NCBI RefSeq assembly: GCF_008635795.1
Contig: NZ_VWRQ01000003.1
Span: forward strand, 1-64,000
Reading direction: 5' to 3'
Length of the DNA: 64,000 nt
From: Paenibacillus tepidiphilus
GTDB taxonomy: Bacteria; Bacillota; Bacilli; Paenibacillales; Paenibacillaceae
This document shows positions 1-9,643 of the stretch, piece by piece (position 1 is the first letter of the stretch; every line of letters begins with the position of its first letter). Made by a program: the position numbers and the translations under genes. The notes under the pieces are model-generated. The model saw only the letters and a list, made by a program, of their open reading frames with translations. It was not told where the DNA came from and searched no databases.

Positions 1-110
1 CTTTCTTGGTGGACTTCGACAATCCCGAGAATACCCTACTTTTTTGTTGCCTGACTAGGCCCCAAATCTTGGTACACAACTTATTTTACGCCATCCTCAA
101 AGGCAAGACA

Positions 111-293
111 TTGTGGTCGGTTTTTCGTCTACGTTCATTTGCTCTGTTTACCTTCAACGTAGTCCATTATGGTCGATTTTTCGCCTACGTCTGCCCTATT
201 TACCTTCACGCTAGCCCATTATGGTCGATTTTTCGCCTACGTCTGCCCTATTTACCTTCACGGTAGCCCATTATGGTCGATTTTTCGTCTACA
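111..293. repeat. 52-bp tandem repeat, about 3.5 copies
   Basis: Units begin with TTRTGGTCGRTTTTTCG at 111, 167, 219 and 271. The two middle units are 52 bp and differ at one base (CTAGCCCA versus GTAGCCCA). The first is a diverged 56-bp copy and the last stops after about 23 bp. An open frame runs through the array only because the repeat lacks stops in one frame; there is no ribosome site and no protein family, so I do not call a gene. The rest of 1-419 shows nothing else recognisable. Confidence 0.85.
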
Positions 294-419
294 ATAGGAT
301 TGTTTAGCCGGACTGTGTTGTTTGTCGGCCTGTTCACGGGAAACGGATGTAGGCGTGGACGTTCCCAGCCTTACACACAAATAGATGGTGAATAGCTGCA
401 ATTTGATGCGGTCAAGGTA

Positions 420-1058
420 CTAGTACAGCCGATGCTTGTAGCCTTCATCGAGCCTTGCGGCGATGTCGTCGGGCGTCATCCCTTCGGCCCGGGCATGCTG
501 CGCCAGCATTTGAGCGGCAGAAGGAAGCTGTTCCTTCGCCGGCCACGTGCCCGGCTCCCATAAACGGGACCGCAGCATCGCCTTGCCGCAATGGAGAAAC
601 CCTTCCTCCATCTGAACGACAATCCCGACGGCAGGATTCTGCCCCTGGACCGCCATCCCCGCCAAAAGCTCCTGATCACTGGTGATGTATGCCCGGCCGT
701 TGATCCGCAGGGTCTCCTTAAGTCCGGGAATCAGAAACAGCAGCCCGATCTGCGGATTAGATACAATGTTGCGCAGGGAATCTATTCGTTTGTTACCCCG
801 CCGCTCGGGGATAACCAGATACTCCTCATTGATAACCTGTACAAATCCGGGATGATCCCCGCGCGGGGATACATCGCATTGACCTGCGCTATCCGCTGTG
901 GACAGAATTACGAGCGGAGACTGGGCAATGAAATTCCGGCAGGGTTCGTCCAGCCGGGCAATTACTTTATTTAGAACCAGCGTGCCCGGCTCACCGATAA
1001 TGCTGCGCAGCTCCTCTTCACTGCCGATGAAACGGCTGCGGTCAATAGGTTTTATCAT
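420..1058 (-). CDS. PPOX-type FMN-dependent flavoprotein (MSMEG_1061-like)
   Basis: This 212-aa protein looks like a split-barrel flavoprotein of the pyridoxamine 5'-phosphate oxidase superfamily. The central stretch LVILSTADSAGQCDVSPRGD (about residues 49-68) is the typical strand that contacts FMN phosphate, and the following LVIPERRGNKRIDSL fits the MSMEG_1061 subgroup. Members probably bind FMN or F420, but substrates are unknown, so no reaction is assigned. The ATG at 1058 has a GGGGGAG ribosome site 5 nt upstream. It is the last gene of a minus-strand run, 21 bp after yhaN. The pairing with the nuclease/ATPase genes may be simple read-through. Confidence 0.8.
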   Translation of the reverse strand: MIKPIDRSRFIGSEEELRSIIGEPGTLVLNKVIARLDEPCRNFIAQSPLVILSTADSAGQCDVSPRGDHPGFVQVINEEYLVIPERRGNKRIDSLRNIVSNPQIGLLFLIPGLKETLRINGRAYITSDQELLAGMAVQGQNPAVGIVVQMEEGFLHCGKAMLRSRLWEPGTWPAKEQLPSAAQMLAQHARAEGMTPDDIAARLDEGYKHRLY

Positions 1059-1079
1059 ACATACTCCCCCTTCCTTAGG

Positions 1080-4000
1080 TCACACCCGCAGATGCACTGC
1101 CGCCGGAATGATCCGGGCTGCAGCTTCAGCCACATGTCTGTGGCAGGTCATCATCACGATCTGCCGCCGCAGCCCCAGCTCTCCAATCAGCTCCAGCGCC
1201 GCCCCCAGGCGGCCGTCGTCAAAGTTGACGAACAGGTCGTCGAACAGCAGCGGTAAGCGGACCTGCCGGCTCATCGTTTCGGCGAGCGCCAGACGGATAG
1301 CCAAATACAACTGTTCCGCCGTACCGCGGCTGAGCAAGGTACTGTCGAGCAGCCCTGTTTCACGGTGCTCCGCCTTCAGTTCTTTGTGGCCAAAGGTCAT
1401 GACGATGCGGCGGTATTCTCCGCCCGTCAGCTTGCTGAAATAAGCGGACGCCAGCCGGAGTACTTCCGGCTGTTTCTCCTGTTCGTAGATTCTGCGGGTT
1501 CTGCCGATCAGCTCGGCGGCCAGCGCATGTACCGCATACTGGGCAGCGATGCCGCGCAGAGCTGCACGCTGTTCCTCCAGTTGCTGCAGCACATTATCCT
1601 TCATACAGCGTTCTTTCAGGTACTCGCGTTCCTGCATCAGCTTGCCCCGCTGCTGAAGCAGCGCAGTCCGCTCTTCTTCAAGTCCGGCTGCCTCGGCATC
1701 GGCAGCCGCCAGCTGCTGGGCCAGCGCTTCGGCATCCCGCTGCTCCAGCAGCTCCAGCAGCTCCTCCCTGCCGCCGCTCTCCCAGCCGCCGAACATCGCC
1801 AGTTCCCACTGGCGGACGGAACGGCTCAGCTCCTCGCGCCGGTGGGCTGCCGCAGCGCGGCGCAGCAGATCTTCGCCGTCACCGGCACCGCCTTCGCGCA
1901 GCAGGGCCGCGCGCCGTATATGCAATTCGTCCAGTTCCCGCTCCTGCTGCACCAGCTCTTCCCGGATCTCCCGCATCCGCTCCAGATAACTGTCACGGCG
2001 CAGCAGCTCATTCTTCAGACTGTCCCAGGACCGTATCCGCAGCTCCAGCCAGCCCAGTAACGACAAATCGCGCGTTTCCCGCTGCCGTAGTTCTGCCGGT
2101 CCGGTCTGCTGCTGTTCCATGGCAACATAACCCATCCCGGCGTCTATACCGCTTTGTATTTCTGTACTCTCTATAACACCATTCGCAGCTTCATTCATGT
2201 TCGGAATGCCGCTTTCCGGATTCCTGCTGCCCGCTTCCCAAGCTGTCTCTGCCTCACTGCGCAGTCTGTACACTTCATCCTCATAAGCTGCGCATTCCTC
2301 CGTCAGCACCCGCAAGCGGGCCAACAGCTTGTTCTCCTGGCGCAGCAGCTCATTGCCCTGCTCCACCCGGGCGAAGATGTCCGGCAAGCCTTCAGGCGAC
2401 AAGCCCTCCGGCAGCCGGCGCTCTGCCAGCCAGCGCCCGTAAGCCCCGTCCAGCTCCATAAACTCCGCCTCGGCGCGCTCCAGCTCTTCGGCCAAGGCCC
2501 GCTCCTGTCCAGAGACCTTGTCCACCTCCAGCCGGCAGGCATCCCGTTCAGCGCCGAGCTGGTCGATGCGCTGCCGCCACCCCTTCCAGCCCTCCATCAG
2601 CCGGCGCAGCTCGCGCATGCCCGCCTCCAGCCCCTGGGCATCGGGGCTGTTGTCCCCGCCCGGCCTGCGTCCCGGCCGGGCCAAAGCGCTCTCCGGCTCC
2701 GCCCCGGAGAGCAAGAGCCCCCGCAGCCGCAGCATCTCGGCTGCGGCCGGGTCCGCCCCGCCAGGCTGCGGCGGGGCACCTTCCGGCCGGCCCGCTGCGC
2801 GCAGGCCGGCCCATAGGGCCAGGTCCGCGGCGGCCAGCAGGCCGAGCGCGGACCAGAAGCTGACCGGCGGCGCATCGGTCAGCCACAAAGCGGCCGGCAG
2901 CAGCAGCGTCAGCGCTGCGCCCGCCGCAAGCCCGCGCCGCAGCAGAGCGGCGCGGCGGCCGGAGCCGCGGCTGACGCTCCCGCCGCGGCGCTCCTCCCCG
3001 CCGAGCTGCGCTTCGCGCCAGCGCTCGGCGGCCTGCTGCAGCTCGTCCCAGAGCTGCAGCGTCTCCCGAGGGCTGCGCGGAGCGAGGCCCGCGAAGGCAT
3101 CGCCGCCGGCCGCCTCGCGGGCCAGCGCGCGCTCCGCCGCCTGCAGCGCAGCGGCTGCGGCGACCAGACGGGTGCGGAGCTGCTGGCGCTCCGCCTCCCG
3201 CGCCTCCATCCGCCGGTCATAGGCGGAGAAGGCGGAGGCATAGCGGCGGGCAGCTTCGCGGTCCGCCGCACCGGCGGTGAAGGCGGCCAGCTCGGCGCGG
3301 CCCCAGCCGGCGTCGATGCTGCGCAGCTCCCGCTGCAGGTGATCCTGCAAGGCGGCCAGCTCGGCTTCCAGCCGCTGCAGCTCCGCCTTGCGGTCTTCAT
3401 AGACGGAGCGCCGGCGGTCAAGCTGCTCCAGCAGCGGCCCCTGTGCTTCCAATAGCGCATCCGGAGGGTTGCGGCCGATTTCATCGGTGAGCTGGCCTTC
3501 CTGGCGCTTCAGGCGAAAAACAGCCGACTGGGCAGTGCTGACACTGCTCTCCAGCACCTGCCAGCGGTCCGCCGCATGCTCCGGGAACGCTTCAATCAGC
3601 GGCAGCTCGGCCAGCTCCAGCCGGGCATCGCGCCACTTCAGCCACAGCCCGCGGATATCCAGCGCCTTGCGCAGCTTGATGCGCTGTGCTTCGGCCCTGC
3701 CGCGCGCTTCTTCCGCGCGCGCCAGATCGAGCTCCGTCTGCTCAAGCGCGGCCAGGTTCGCGTTATATCTCGGCAGATAGGAACGGCTTTCGGCGACTTC
3801 ACGCTCCAGCTTCTCAATGGACTGCAGCACCTTGGCTGCCTCCTGCACCTTGCCGCGCGGTTTGTACAGCTTGTCGGCTTCCTGGACCAGCCGTTTCTCG
3901 GCGCGCATAATCTCGCCGCCGCCGCCCATGCCGGCATGGAACAAATAGCTGCTCATCTCCTCCGATTGCAGGGCGCCCAGCTCCTGCAGCTCGTCCAGCG

Positions 4001-4412
4001 AAATGGCAAACAGCTGATGGAACATCTGTCTGGACATCCCGCCGAGCAAACGCCGTTCAAGGTCGTTCTGCTGCAGCTCCTCTATGCGCCCGTCCGGATG
4101 GCTCGCTGTAATCGCCAGCTTCTCGCCCCGGCCCTGTTCGGCACCGGAAGTATACCGGCGGATGCTCCACAGTACACCTGAATCGTCCAGTGCACTGAGC
4201 GTGCCGCCGTGAATACCGCCCTGCATGGGCTCATAGCGGCTTTCCGGATTGGCTCTGCCGGGAATGCCGAACAGCATCGCCCGCATGAACTGCAGTGTGG
4301 TGCTCTTCCCGGCCTCATTACGGCCGTACAGCACGGTCACCCCATCGCCAAGCTCCAGTTCGCGGTTACGCAGACGCCCGAATCCGCCGATCTTCAGCTG
4401 CTGTATCTTCAT
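1080..4412 (-). CDS. yhaN: YhaN-like SMC/SbcC-type coiled-coil ATPase
   Basis: This 1110-aa ATPase has the Rad50/SbcC layout. An N-terminal half-domain carries Walker A GRNEAGKS (residues 30-37), long Ala/Glu/Arg/Leu-rich coiled coil follows, and the C-terminal half-domain has the signature-like SRGTAEQLYLAIRLALAE and Walker B LPLLFDDLFVNFDD. About residues 488-540 two hydrophobic segments interrupt the coil, suggesting a membrane hairpin. In Bacillus the YhaN/YhaO pair resembles SbcC/SbcD and is linked to DNA repair. The start overlaps the yhaO stop by 4 bp (ATGA), so the two are probably translationally coupled. The stretch around 2600-3300 is very GC-rich compared with its flanks. Confidence 0.9.
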   Translation of the reverse strand: MKIQQLKIGGFGRLRNRELELGDGVTVLYGRNEAGKSTTLQFMRAMLFGIPGRANPESRYEPMQGGIHGGTLSALDDSGVLWSIRRYTSGAEQGRGEKLAITASHPDGRIEELQQNDLERRLLGGMSRQMFHQLFAISLDELQELGALQSEEMSSYLFHAGMGGGGEIMRAEKRLVQEADKLYKPRGKVQEAAKVLQSIEKLEREVAESRSYLPRYNANLAALEQTELDLARAEEARGRAEAQRIKLRKALDIRGLWLKWRDARLELAELPLIEAFPEHAADRWQVLESSVSTAQSAVFRLKRQEGQLTDEIGRNPPDALLEAQGPLLEQLDRRRSVYEDRKAELQRLEAELAALQDHLQRELRSIDAGWGRAELAAFTAGAADREAARRYASAFSAYDRRMEAREAERQQLRTRLVAAAAALQAAERALAREAAGGDAFAGLAPRSPRETLQLWDELQQAAERWREAQLGGEERRGGSVSRGSGRRAALLRRGLAAGAALTLLLPAALWLTDAPPVSFWSALGLLAAADLALWAGLRAAGRPEGAPPQPGGADPAAAEMLRLRGLLLSGAEPESALARPGRRPGGDNSPDAQGLEAGMRELRRLMEGWKGWRQRIDQLGAERDACRLEVDKVSGQERALAEELERAEAEFMELDGAYGRWLAERRLPEGLSPEGLPDIFARVEQGNELLRQENKLLARLRVLTEECAAYEDEVYRLRSEAETAWEAGSRNPESGIPNMNEAANGVIESTEIQSGIDAGMGYVAMEQQQTGPAELRQRETRDLSLLGWLELRIRSWDSLKNELLRRDSYLERMREIREELVQQERELDELHIRRAALLREGGAGDGEDLLRRAAAAHRREELSRSVRQWELAMFGGWESGGREELLELLEQRDAEALAQQLAAADAEAAGLEEERTALLQQRGKLMQEREYLKERCMKDNVLQQLEEQRAALRGIAAQYAVHALAAELIGRTRRIYEQEKQPEVLRLASAYFSKLTGGEYRRIVMTFGHKELKAEHRETGLLDSTLLSRGTAEQLYLAIRLALAETMSRQVRLPLLFDDLFVNFDDGRLGAALELIGELGLRRQIVMMTCHRHVAEAAARIIPAAVHLRV

Positions 4413-5866
4413 GTTGCACTTCCACGCTCCTGTCTGCCCTTGCTTGAATCATGATCCCCGTCCGCATCATTCCGGCCATGCTCCAGGCCTGCGGCCGTCT
4501 CCTCCCGAGCTTGTCCCAGTCCGGGGATATTCTGCTCCCCGACTGGCAGCGGCACCCCCTCGGCGCGGGATGCAAGCTCTTCGTCGCCGCTCAGCAGCGT
4601 AATGGAAAGCTCCACCGCGCTGCGCAGCCAGTCAAGCTTCTCTTCGCTGCCGGCGGTGGACAGCAGCCGGCGCAGCTCCTGCTGCTCCAGCAGCGGCTTG
4701 AGCGCACCGGCGACCAGCTCCTCCAGCGCTTCCGGGGATTCCTGCAAGCTGCCGGAGTGGCGCAGCATTTCCCCGAGAAAGCTGTCTTCAGCAAGCAGAC
4801 GTTCCCGGTCAACGGGCAGCCCCGACTCAATAGCGAAGCTTTCGATCCAGACCAGACCGGCATATTCTCCGCGTTCCGCGCGCAGCGCCTCCCGCCGCCG
4901 CAGCTCAGCCAGCAGATCTTCGGCTGCCCCTTTCTGGGCAAGGCTGCGGTGCACAGGTCCGCGTCCGGTAATGCGGAACCGGACCACCGACATCATGCCG
5001 GGCAGCTCCAGGCGAAGCGCTTCTACCGCCTGCTCAACAGCCGCTGTCCACTGAGCTTCGCCCTCCAGGCTCTCAATGGACAGCTCGCGGATCTCCCAGC
5101 GGACGGCGTCCAGCTCATGAAACTGCAGAACGGGTACGCCTCCTGCGTCCACATCGACGATGTAGCAGCCCTTGGGTCCCGTCTCCTTCACACTGCGGCT
5201 CTGAATATTGCCCGGATAGACAATCGGCGGGCGCTCCTGCAGAATTTGCCTTTTATGTATATGTCCAAGGGCCCAGTAGTCGAATCCCCGGTCAAGCAGA
5301 TCCTTCCGTGTACACGGCGAATAAGTCTCATGCTGCAAATCCCCGTCCACATTGCCGTGCAGCATGCCGATATGAAACAGGTTGCTGCCTGGCATACGGC
5401 TGTATTGCAGCGCGGTATTCTCCGTCACTTTGGCTGTGGGATAGGAAATGCCGGCAATGACCGCCACCTCCTTGCCGTCTTTGCGGCGGCGGGCGACCGC
5501 CTGTTCTGGCCGCAGTCCGCCGAAGACCGTCACCAGGGGCGGCGGTTCCGTACTTAGCCGTGGTCCGTCCAGCGGGTCATGATTGCCGTGAATGATATAT
5601 ACGGCAATGCCGCGGCCTGACAGCTCCTGCAGCGCCTCCTGGAAGCGGAGCTGTCCCTGCAGTGAAGCGTCCGAGACGTCATAGACATCTCCACTGATGA
5701 CGACGAAATCCACTTCCTGCTCTACCGCTACACGAACGAGCCGCCCGAGGGCGGCAAAGGTAGACTCCCTCAGGCAGGAGCGTATTGGCTGCGGAAGAGC
5801 GGACAACCCGGCGAACCGGCTGTCCAGGTGCAAATCCGCAGCATGCAAGAACCGAAAGGCTTCCAT
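4409..5866 (-). CDS. yhaO: YhaO-like metallophosphoesterase DNA nuclease
   Basis: This 485-aa protein is the nuclease partner of YhaN, in the SbcD/Mre11 fold. The calcineurin-type phosphoesterase motifs are in order: HAADLHLDS (8-16), SGDVYD, HGNHDPLDG and LGHIHK. These supply the two-metal site for DNA end processing. The catalytic half ends near residue 270 and is followed by a Glu/Leu-rich C-terminal region, perhaps the docking arm for the ATPase. It lies 4 bp after the glycosyltransferase gene and overlaps yhaN by 4 bp, so it sits mid-operon. The start at 5866 gives the expected MEAFRFLHAADLHLDS N-terminus. It is longer than the roughly 400-aa B. subtilis protein as I remember it. Confidence 0.9.
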   Translation of the reverse strand: MEAFRFLHAADLHLDSRFAGLSALPQPIRSCLRESTFAALGRLVRVAVEQEVDFVVISGDVYDVSDASLQGQLRFQEALQELSGRGIAVYIIHGNHDPLDGPRLSTEPPPLVTVFGGLRPEQAVARRRKDGKEVAVIAGISYPTAKVTENTALQYSRMPGSNLFHIGMLHGNVDGDLQHETYSPCTRKDLLDRGFDYWALGHIHKRQILQERPPIVYPGNIQSRSVKETGPKGCYIVDVDAGGVPVLQFHELDAVRWEIRELSIESLEGEAQWTAAVEQAVEALRLELPGMMSVVRFRITGRGPVHRSLAQKGAAEDLLAELRRREALRAERGEYAGLVWIESFAIESGLPVDRERLLAEDSFLGEMLRHSGSLQESPEALEELVAGALKPLLEQQELRRLLSTAGSEEKLDWLRSAVELSITLLSGDEELASRAEGVPLPVGEQNIPGLGQAREETAAGLEHGRNDADGDHDSSKGRQERGSAT

Positions 5867-5870
5867 CCGC

Positions 5871-7007
5871 TCACCCTTTCGTCCCTGGCTGATACTGCAA
5901 ATAGGTCTTCTTCAGCTCATTGGCTACGCGGGTCAGAGAATACTGGCTTTTCGCCTTGTCCCAGGCAGAGCGGGACAGCTCATAGCGGTAGCCCGGATCG
6001 CTGATGACCTTCTCCAGCGCATCGGCCAACGCCAGCTCGTCATCGGGATTGACCAGGAGCCCGTTGACGCCGTCCTCGATCTGTTCGGGAATCCCGCCGA
6101 CATTGGTGCCGACCAGAGCCAGACAGCTTAGCGCAGCTTCGGCGAACACGGAGCCGAAGGCTTCCGCCCGCGACGGCAGGACGAAGATGTCGAAGAAAGG
6201 CATGAATTCTTCCGGATGCAGCGTATACCCGTAAAAAATCGTCTCATTATAGATGCCAAGCCCCTGCGCCAGGGACTCCAGCGCCCCCCGGGACGGTCCG
6301 TCTCCAATAATATGCAGTACATATTCGTGGCCACGGCTCTTCAGCTCCGCACAGGCTTTAAGCAGCGTATCCAGCCCCTTGGCCGGAACCAGCCGGGTTA
6401 CGGTGACCAGCTGCGGGATGCTGTTGTCGTGCGGGACAGGCTTAAATCTTTTTTCATCAAAACCGTTCGGAATGACCCCGATCTCTCCGGGTTGGTCAAT
6501 ATATTGTCCCATATATCCGGCAAACGCCTGCGACACCGTCATCAGCCGGTCACTGACCAGCTCAAGCTCGCGGTAAATCGAGACCAGGAAGCGGTGCTCC
6601 AGGCCTCCCTCCTCGATCATGCCATTGAGGATCAGCTCGCGTTCGTAGCTGGAGTGCAGCGTCTGGATCAGCGGAATGTCCGGATAAATTCTCTTCATGG
6701 CAAGTCCGGCTATCGGATGATGAGCATGGATCAGATCATAATTTTTGCTCATCCGCAGCTTCGTCCACCAGATATAATCCCTGTAGGTCTGGATATATTT
6801 TTGCACAACCGGGCTTTCACCGTACTGTGTCCAGTCAAAGGTTTGGAACACGATCTCTTCCCGTCCCTTGCCGCGGATCCGCTTAGGCAGCCAGAACAAA
6901 TCCATCTCCCAGCGGCTGGAACGGAAGCGTTCCTGCAGATACGGAATCATGGAGGATACCCCGCCGGGTTGCTCCGGAGGAAAGAATAGCGCTTGCAGCA
7001 AATTCAT
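5871..7007 (-). CDS. glycosyltransferase family 4 protein
   Basis: This is a GT-B retaining glycosyltransferase of about 379 aa. The N-terminal domain opens with MNLLQALFFPPEQPGGVSSM, the usual Gly-rich acceptor loop, followed by HAHHPIAGLAMKR. The C-terminal domain has VIPNGFDEKRF and the EX7E motif in EAFGSVFAEA, then VGGIPEQIEDGVNG, which bind the nucleotide sugar. The acceptor is unknown; a membrane lipid or surface glycan is plausible. I chose the ATG at 7007, which has AAAGGGG upstream, over the in-frame start at 7055, which lacks a ribosome site and would add 16 unrelated residues. It heads the run into yhaO-yhaN. Confidence 0.85.
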   Translation of the reverse strand: MNLLQALFFPPEQPGGVSSMIPYLQERFRSSRWEMDLFWLPKRIRGKGREEIVFQTFDWTQYGESPVVQKYIQTYRDYIWWTKLRMSKNYDLIHAHHPIAGLAMKRIYPDIPLIQTLHSSYERELILNGMIEEGGLEHRFLVSIYRELELVSDRLMTVSQAFAGYMGQYIDQPGEIGVIPNGFDEKRFKPVPHDNSIPQLVTVTRLVPAKGLDTLLKACAELKSRGHEYVLHIIGDGPSRGALESLAQGLGIYNETIFYGYTLHPEEFMPFFDIFVLPSRAEAFGSVFAEAALSCLALVGTNVGGIPEQIEDGVNGLLVNPDDELALADALEKVISDPGYRYELSRSAWDKAKSQYSLTRVANELKKTYLQYQPGTKG

Positions 7008-7223
7008 AAGGTACGTCCCCTTTACAATTGCCCTGATTACGGTGAGACCCGGCAATTATGATATAGTTGTAAATATGTACATGAACAGGTACGCTGAGGT
7101 CCCATACTTTGATTTTATCGGTAACCACCTGAAACAGCAACCATATAAGAACGGTTGTGCCCTTGAAAAAGACAGGCAGCGGCACCCGCGTATCATGCGA
7201 ACAACACCGGAGGAGAATGAGTA

Positions 7224-8609
7224 ATGACAGAACAACGGCTGCCCGCCGCTTATATTGAAGCCATTAGAGAGCTGCTCGGTCCGGAGGCCGAGGCTTTTCT
7301 GGAGAGCTATGATTCCCCGCGCACACAAGGATTGCGTTATAACCTGTTAAAAAGCGTTCCCGGCCGCCAGGCCATGGAACAGGCCATCCCGCAATTTGCG
7401 CTGAAGCCGATACCCTGGTGCCCCTCGGGCTATTATTATGAGGAGCCGGCCCGGCCCGGCCGCCATCCCTACCATGCCGCCGGACTATATTATATTCAGG
7501 AGCCTTCGGCAATGTCCGCAGCCGAACTGCTGGCGCCGCAGCCCGGTGAGACGGTGCTGGACCTTGCTGCCGCCCCCGGGGGCAAAACGACCCATATCGC
7601 TTCATTGATGCAGGGGCAAGGACTCCTCGTCTCAAATGAAATCCATCCCGAGCGGGCCAAGATCCTCGCAGAGAATGTGGAGCGACTCGGCATTGCCCAT
7701 GCGCTGGTCGTCAGCGCTGCGCCGGGCGAATTGTCCCGCCGTTTCCCTGAGGTCTTCGACCGGATCATGCTCGACGCTCCCTGCTCCGGCGAAGGCATGT
7801 TCCGCAAGGACCCGGCGGCGATGGAGGAATGGTCACCTGCGCATGTGGAGATGTGTGCGGCCAGACAATGGGACATACTGCAGGATGCTTACCTGATGCT
7901 GAAGCCCGGCGGCCGGATGGTCTATTCGACCTGCACCTTTAACCGGCAGGAGAACGAGGAGACGATATTCCGTTTCCTGGACGCCTATCCCGATATGGAA
8001 TTGGTGGAGCAAAAACGCCTGTGGCCGCACCTGGCCAAGGGAGAGGGTCATTTTGTGGCACTGCTGCACAAGGCAGCGCAGGAGGAGCCGGCCCGAAGCC
8101 GCGTTAACCGCAGCGGGAAAGGGAAGAACGGGCCGGGGATTACCGCCGCTGCACGCGACGCCCTTAAGCAGTTCAGTGCTTGGGCTGCAGCTGAGCTGCC
8201 CGGCTATCAGGCCGGGGGCGTGCCCGTATTGTTCGGCGAATCGCTGTATCTGCTGCCGGAAGCGTTCCGGGACAGGCTGCAGCTTGGCCTGCTCGACGGC
8301 CTGAAGGTGCCCCGCGCCGGCCTGCATGTAGCCCATCTGAAGAAGAACCGCATTGAGCCGGCCCATGCCCTGGCCATGGCCCTTCAGCCGGGTCAGGCGG
8401 CGCGTTCCTTCGACCTTGCGGCAGACAGCCCGGAACTTGCAGCCTGGCTCCGCGGCGAGAGCCTGCCCGTCCCCGCCGAGCTTCACGGATGGACCATAGT
8501 GAGCGTAGACGGCCTGCCGCTTGGCTGGGGCAAAGCCAGCTCCGGCCAACTGAAGAACCATCTGCCCAAGGGCCTGCGTATCCAAAAAGGCTATGTGAGC
8601 GAAATGTAG
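7224..8609 (+). CDS. RsmF-type rRNA (cytosine-C5) methyltransferase, copy A
   Basis: This 461-aa SAM-dependent RNA m5C methyltransferase belongs to the NOL1/NOP2/Sun family, with the RsmF/YebU domain order. The Rossmann domain holds the SAM motif DLAAAPGGKTTHIA (about 113-126), the catalytic DAPCSGEGMFRKD and the second cysteine in VYSTCTF. A C-terminal region of about 150 residues after residue 300 resembles the RsmF PUA-like RNA-binding part. Its likely target is a cytosine in 16S rRNA. The GGAGGAG ribosome site sits 7-8 nt before the ATG. A paralogue lies at 10577-12229 on the other strand, sharing the same motifs but differing in the linker. Confidence 0.9.
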   Translation: MTEQRLPAAYIEAIRELLGPEAEAFLESYDSPRTQGLRYNLLKSVPGRQAMEQAIPQFALKPIPWCPSGYYYEEPARPGRHPYHAAGLYYIQEPSAMSAAELLAPQPGETVLDLAAAPGGKTTHIASLMQGQGLLVSNEIHPERAKILAENVERLGIAHALVVSAAPGELSRRFPEVFDRIMLDAPCSGEGMFRKDPAAMEEWSPAHVEMCAARQWDILQDAYLMLKPGGRMVYSTCTFNRQENEETIFRFLDAYPDMELVEQKRLWPHLAKGEGHFVALLHKAAQEEPARSRVNRSGKGKNGPGITAAARDALKQFSAWAAAELPGYQAGGVPVLFGESLYLLPEAFRDRLQLGLLDGLKVPRAGLHVAHLKKNRIEPAHALAMALQPGQAARSFDLAADSPELAAWLRGESLPVPAELHGWTIVSVDGLPLGWGKASSGQLKNHLPKGLRIQKGYVSEM

Positions 8610-8761
8610 CCGCCAGCCAGCGTCAGCTGTCCAGTACCTGTTGGTCAACATCATTTGTTAATCACCCGTTGCCAATTCAGTTTTTGCTCCAGTTACAGCT
8701 GCTTACACTTTCAGCTACTTTTACATGGGGAAGTTACAACTTCCGCACAGTCCCAAAATAT

Positions 8762-8813
8762 AAGCAAAAGGCATAAAGCTGGCTCCCGGAGAGCTGCCTT
8801 ATGCCTTTTGCTT
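8762..8813. terminator. bidirectional intrinsic terminator
   Basis: A 15-bp perfect stem pairs AAGCAAAAGGCATAA (8762-8776) with TTATGCCTTTTGCTT (8799-8813). A and T tracts on its flanks can serve both the methyltransferase gene (plus) and the HAD gene (minus). The remaining bases of 8610-8845 show nothing else. Confidence 0.9.
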
Positions 8814-8845
8814 TATTGCCTATGCGATTACAATTACCTATACCA

Positions 8846-9643
8846 TTACAAACAATATTTGATCAAAGCGTCACGCACCCCGTGCTCATTGTTCGTTCCA
8901 GTCACCGCATTTGCCGCCGCCTTCACTTCAAGCGGTGAGTTATCCATCGCGATGCCTAGTCCGGCATAGGTAAGCATGGAAATATCATTGTAATAATTGC
9001 CGACAGCCAGTACTTCCTCACGTTCGATTCCGAGCTTGGCGGCCAGATTCTTCAGAGCATTGCCTTTGGAAGCCTCCGGATGCATGAAATCAATGAAAAA
9101 TTCACCGCTGCGGAGAATATTATACTGCTGGGTCCAAGTTCCCCATTCCCGCGCAGCCTCATCCAGTATGTCCGATTTCGTGAAGACCGTAAACTTCACC
9201 ACCGGTTCGCGGAAATCCTCCCAGGCCGGGAGCGAGGCAGGCATGATCCGGAAATGCTCATACATATAGAGCGCTTCCTTCGTCAGGTTCTCCACATTGT
9301 CCACATACATGTCAAACGCTGTATTGATATCAAAGTGTATCCCGCGCTCGCGGCAATAATCGATATACGGGTTAAGTCCGCGTGCATCCATCCCGTATTG
9401 ATGCAGCACCTCGCGGTCTTCTACACGCACTGTCGCTGCACCGTTATGGCCCAGAACATAACCGCCGAGACCCAGCTCTTCCATAAAAGGCAGCGAATTT
9501 TGCGGGCTGCGCCCGGTACACAGAACGATCCGCCCGCCTTGCCGGGTTACCTCTGCGATCGCTTCCTTATTCTCGGCACTTAGCCGGTGGTCATCATCCA
9601 GCAGCGTTCCGTCCACATCCAGCGCAATCAGCTTGTATTTCAT
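8846..9643 (-). CDS. Cof-type HAD-IIB phosphatase
   Basis: This 265-aa haloacid dehalogenase superfamily hydrolase is of the Cof/YkrA type. Motif I is ALDVDGTLLDD (residues 7-17, with the nucleophile and acid aspartates), motif II is VLCTGRSP, and the C2 cap spans about 85-190. Motif III/IV is KGNALKNL followed by VGNYYNDISML. The usual GD of motif IV is GN here, leaving ND as the metal ligand, a variant worth noting. Such enzymes dephosphorylate sugar phosphates, FMN or similar small metabolites; the substrate cannot be read from sequence. It stands alone, ending at the shared terminator at 8762-8813. Confidence 0.88.
   Translation of the reverse strand: MKYKLIALDVDGTLLDDDHRLSAENKEAIAEVTRQGGRIVLCTGRSPQNSLPFMEELGLGGYVLGHNGAATVRVEDREVLHQYGMDARGLNPYIDYCRERGIHFDINTAFDMYVDNVENLTKEALYMYEHFRIMPASLPAWEDFREPVVKFTVFTKSDILDEAAREWGTWTQQYNILRSGEFFIDFMHPEASKGNALKNLAAKLGIEREEVLAVGNYYNDISMLTYAGLGIAMDNSPLEVKAAANAVTGTNNEHGVRDALIKYCL

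Noticed and set aside
6..266. 86-codon open frame over the tandem repeat
   Set aside because: It arises from the repeat having no stop in that frame; no ribosome site, no family, repeated peptide only.
1365..2060. Long open frames antisense to yhaN and other GC-rich genes
   Set aside because: Expected shadows of high-GC codons; no ribosome sites and composition follows the real gene.
7021..7223. Riboswitch or T-box upstream of the first RsmF gene
   Set aside because: Inspected for a T-box motif and strong stem-loop; none found.
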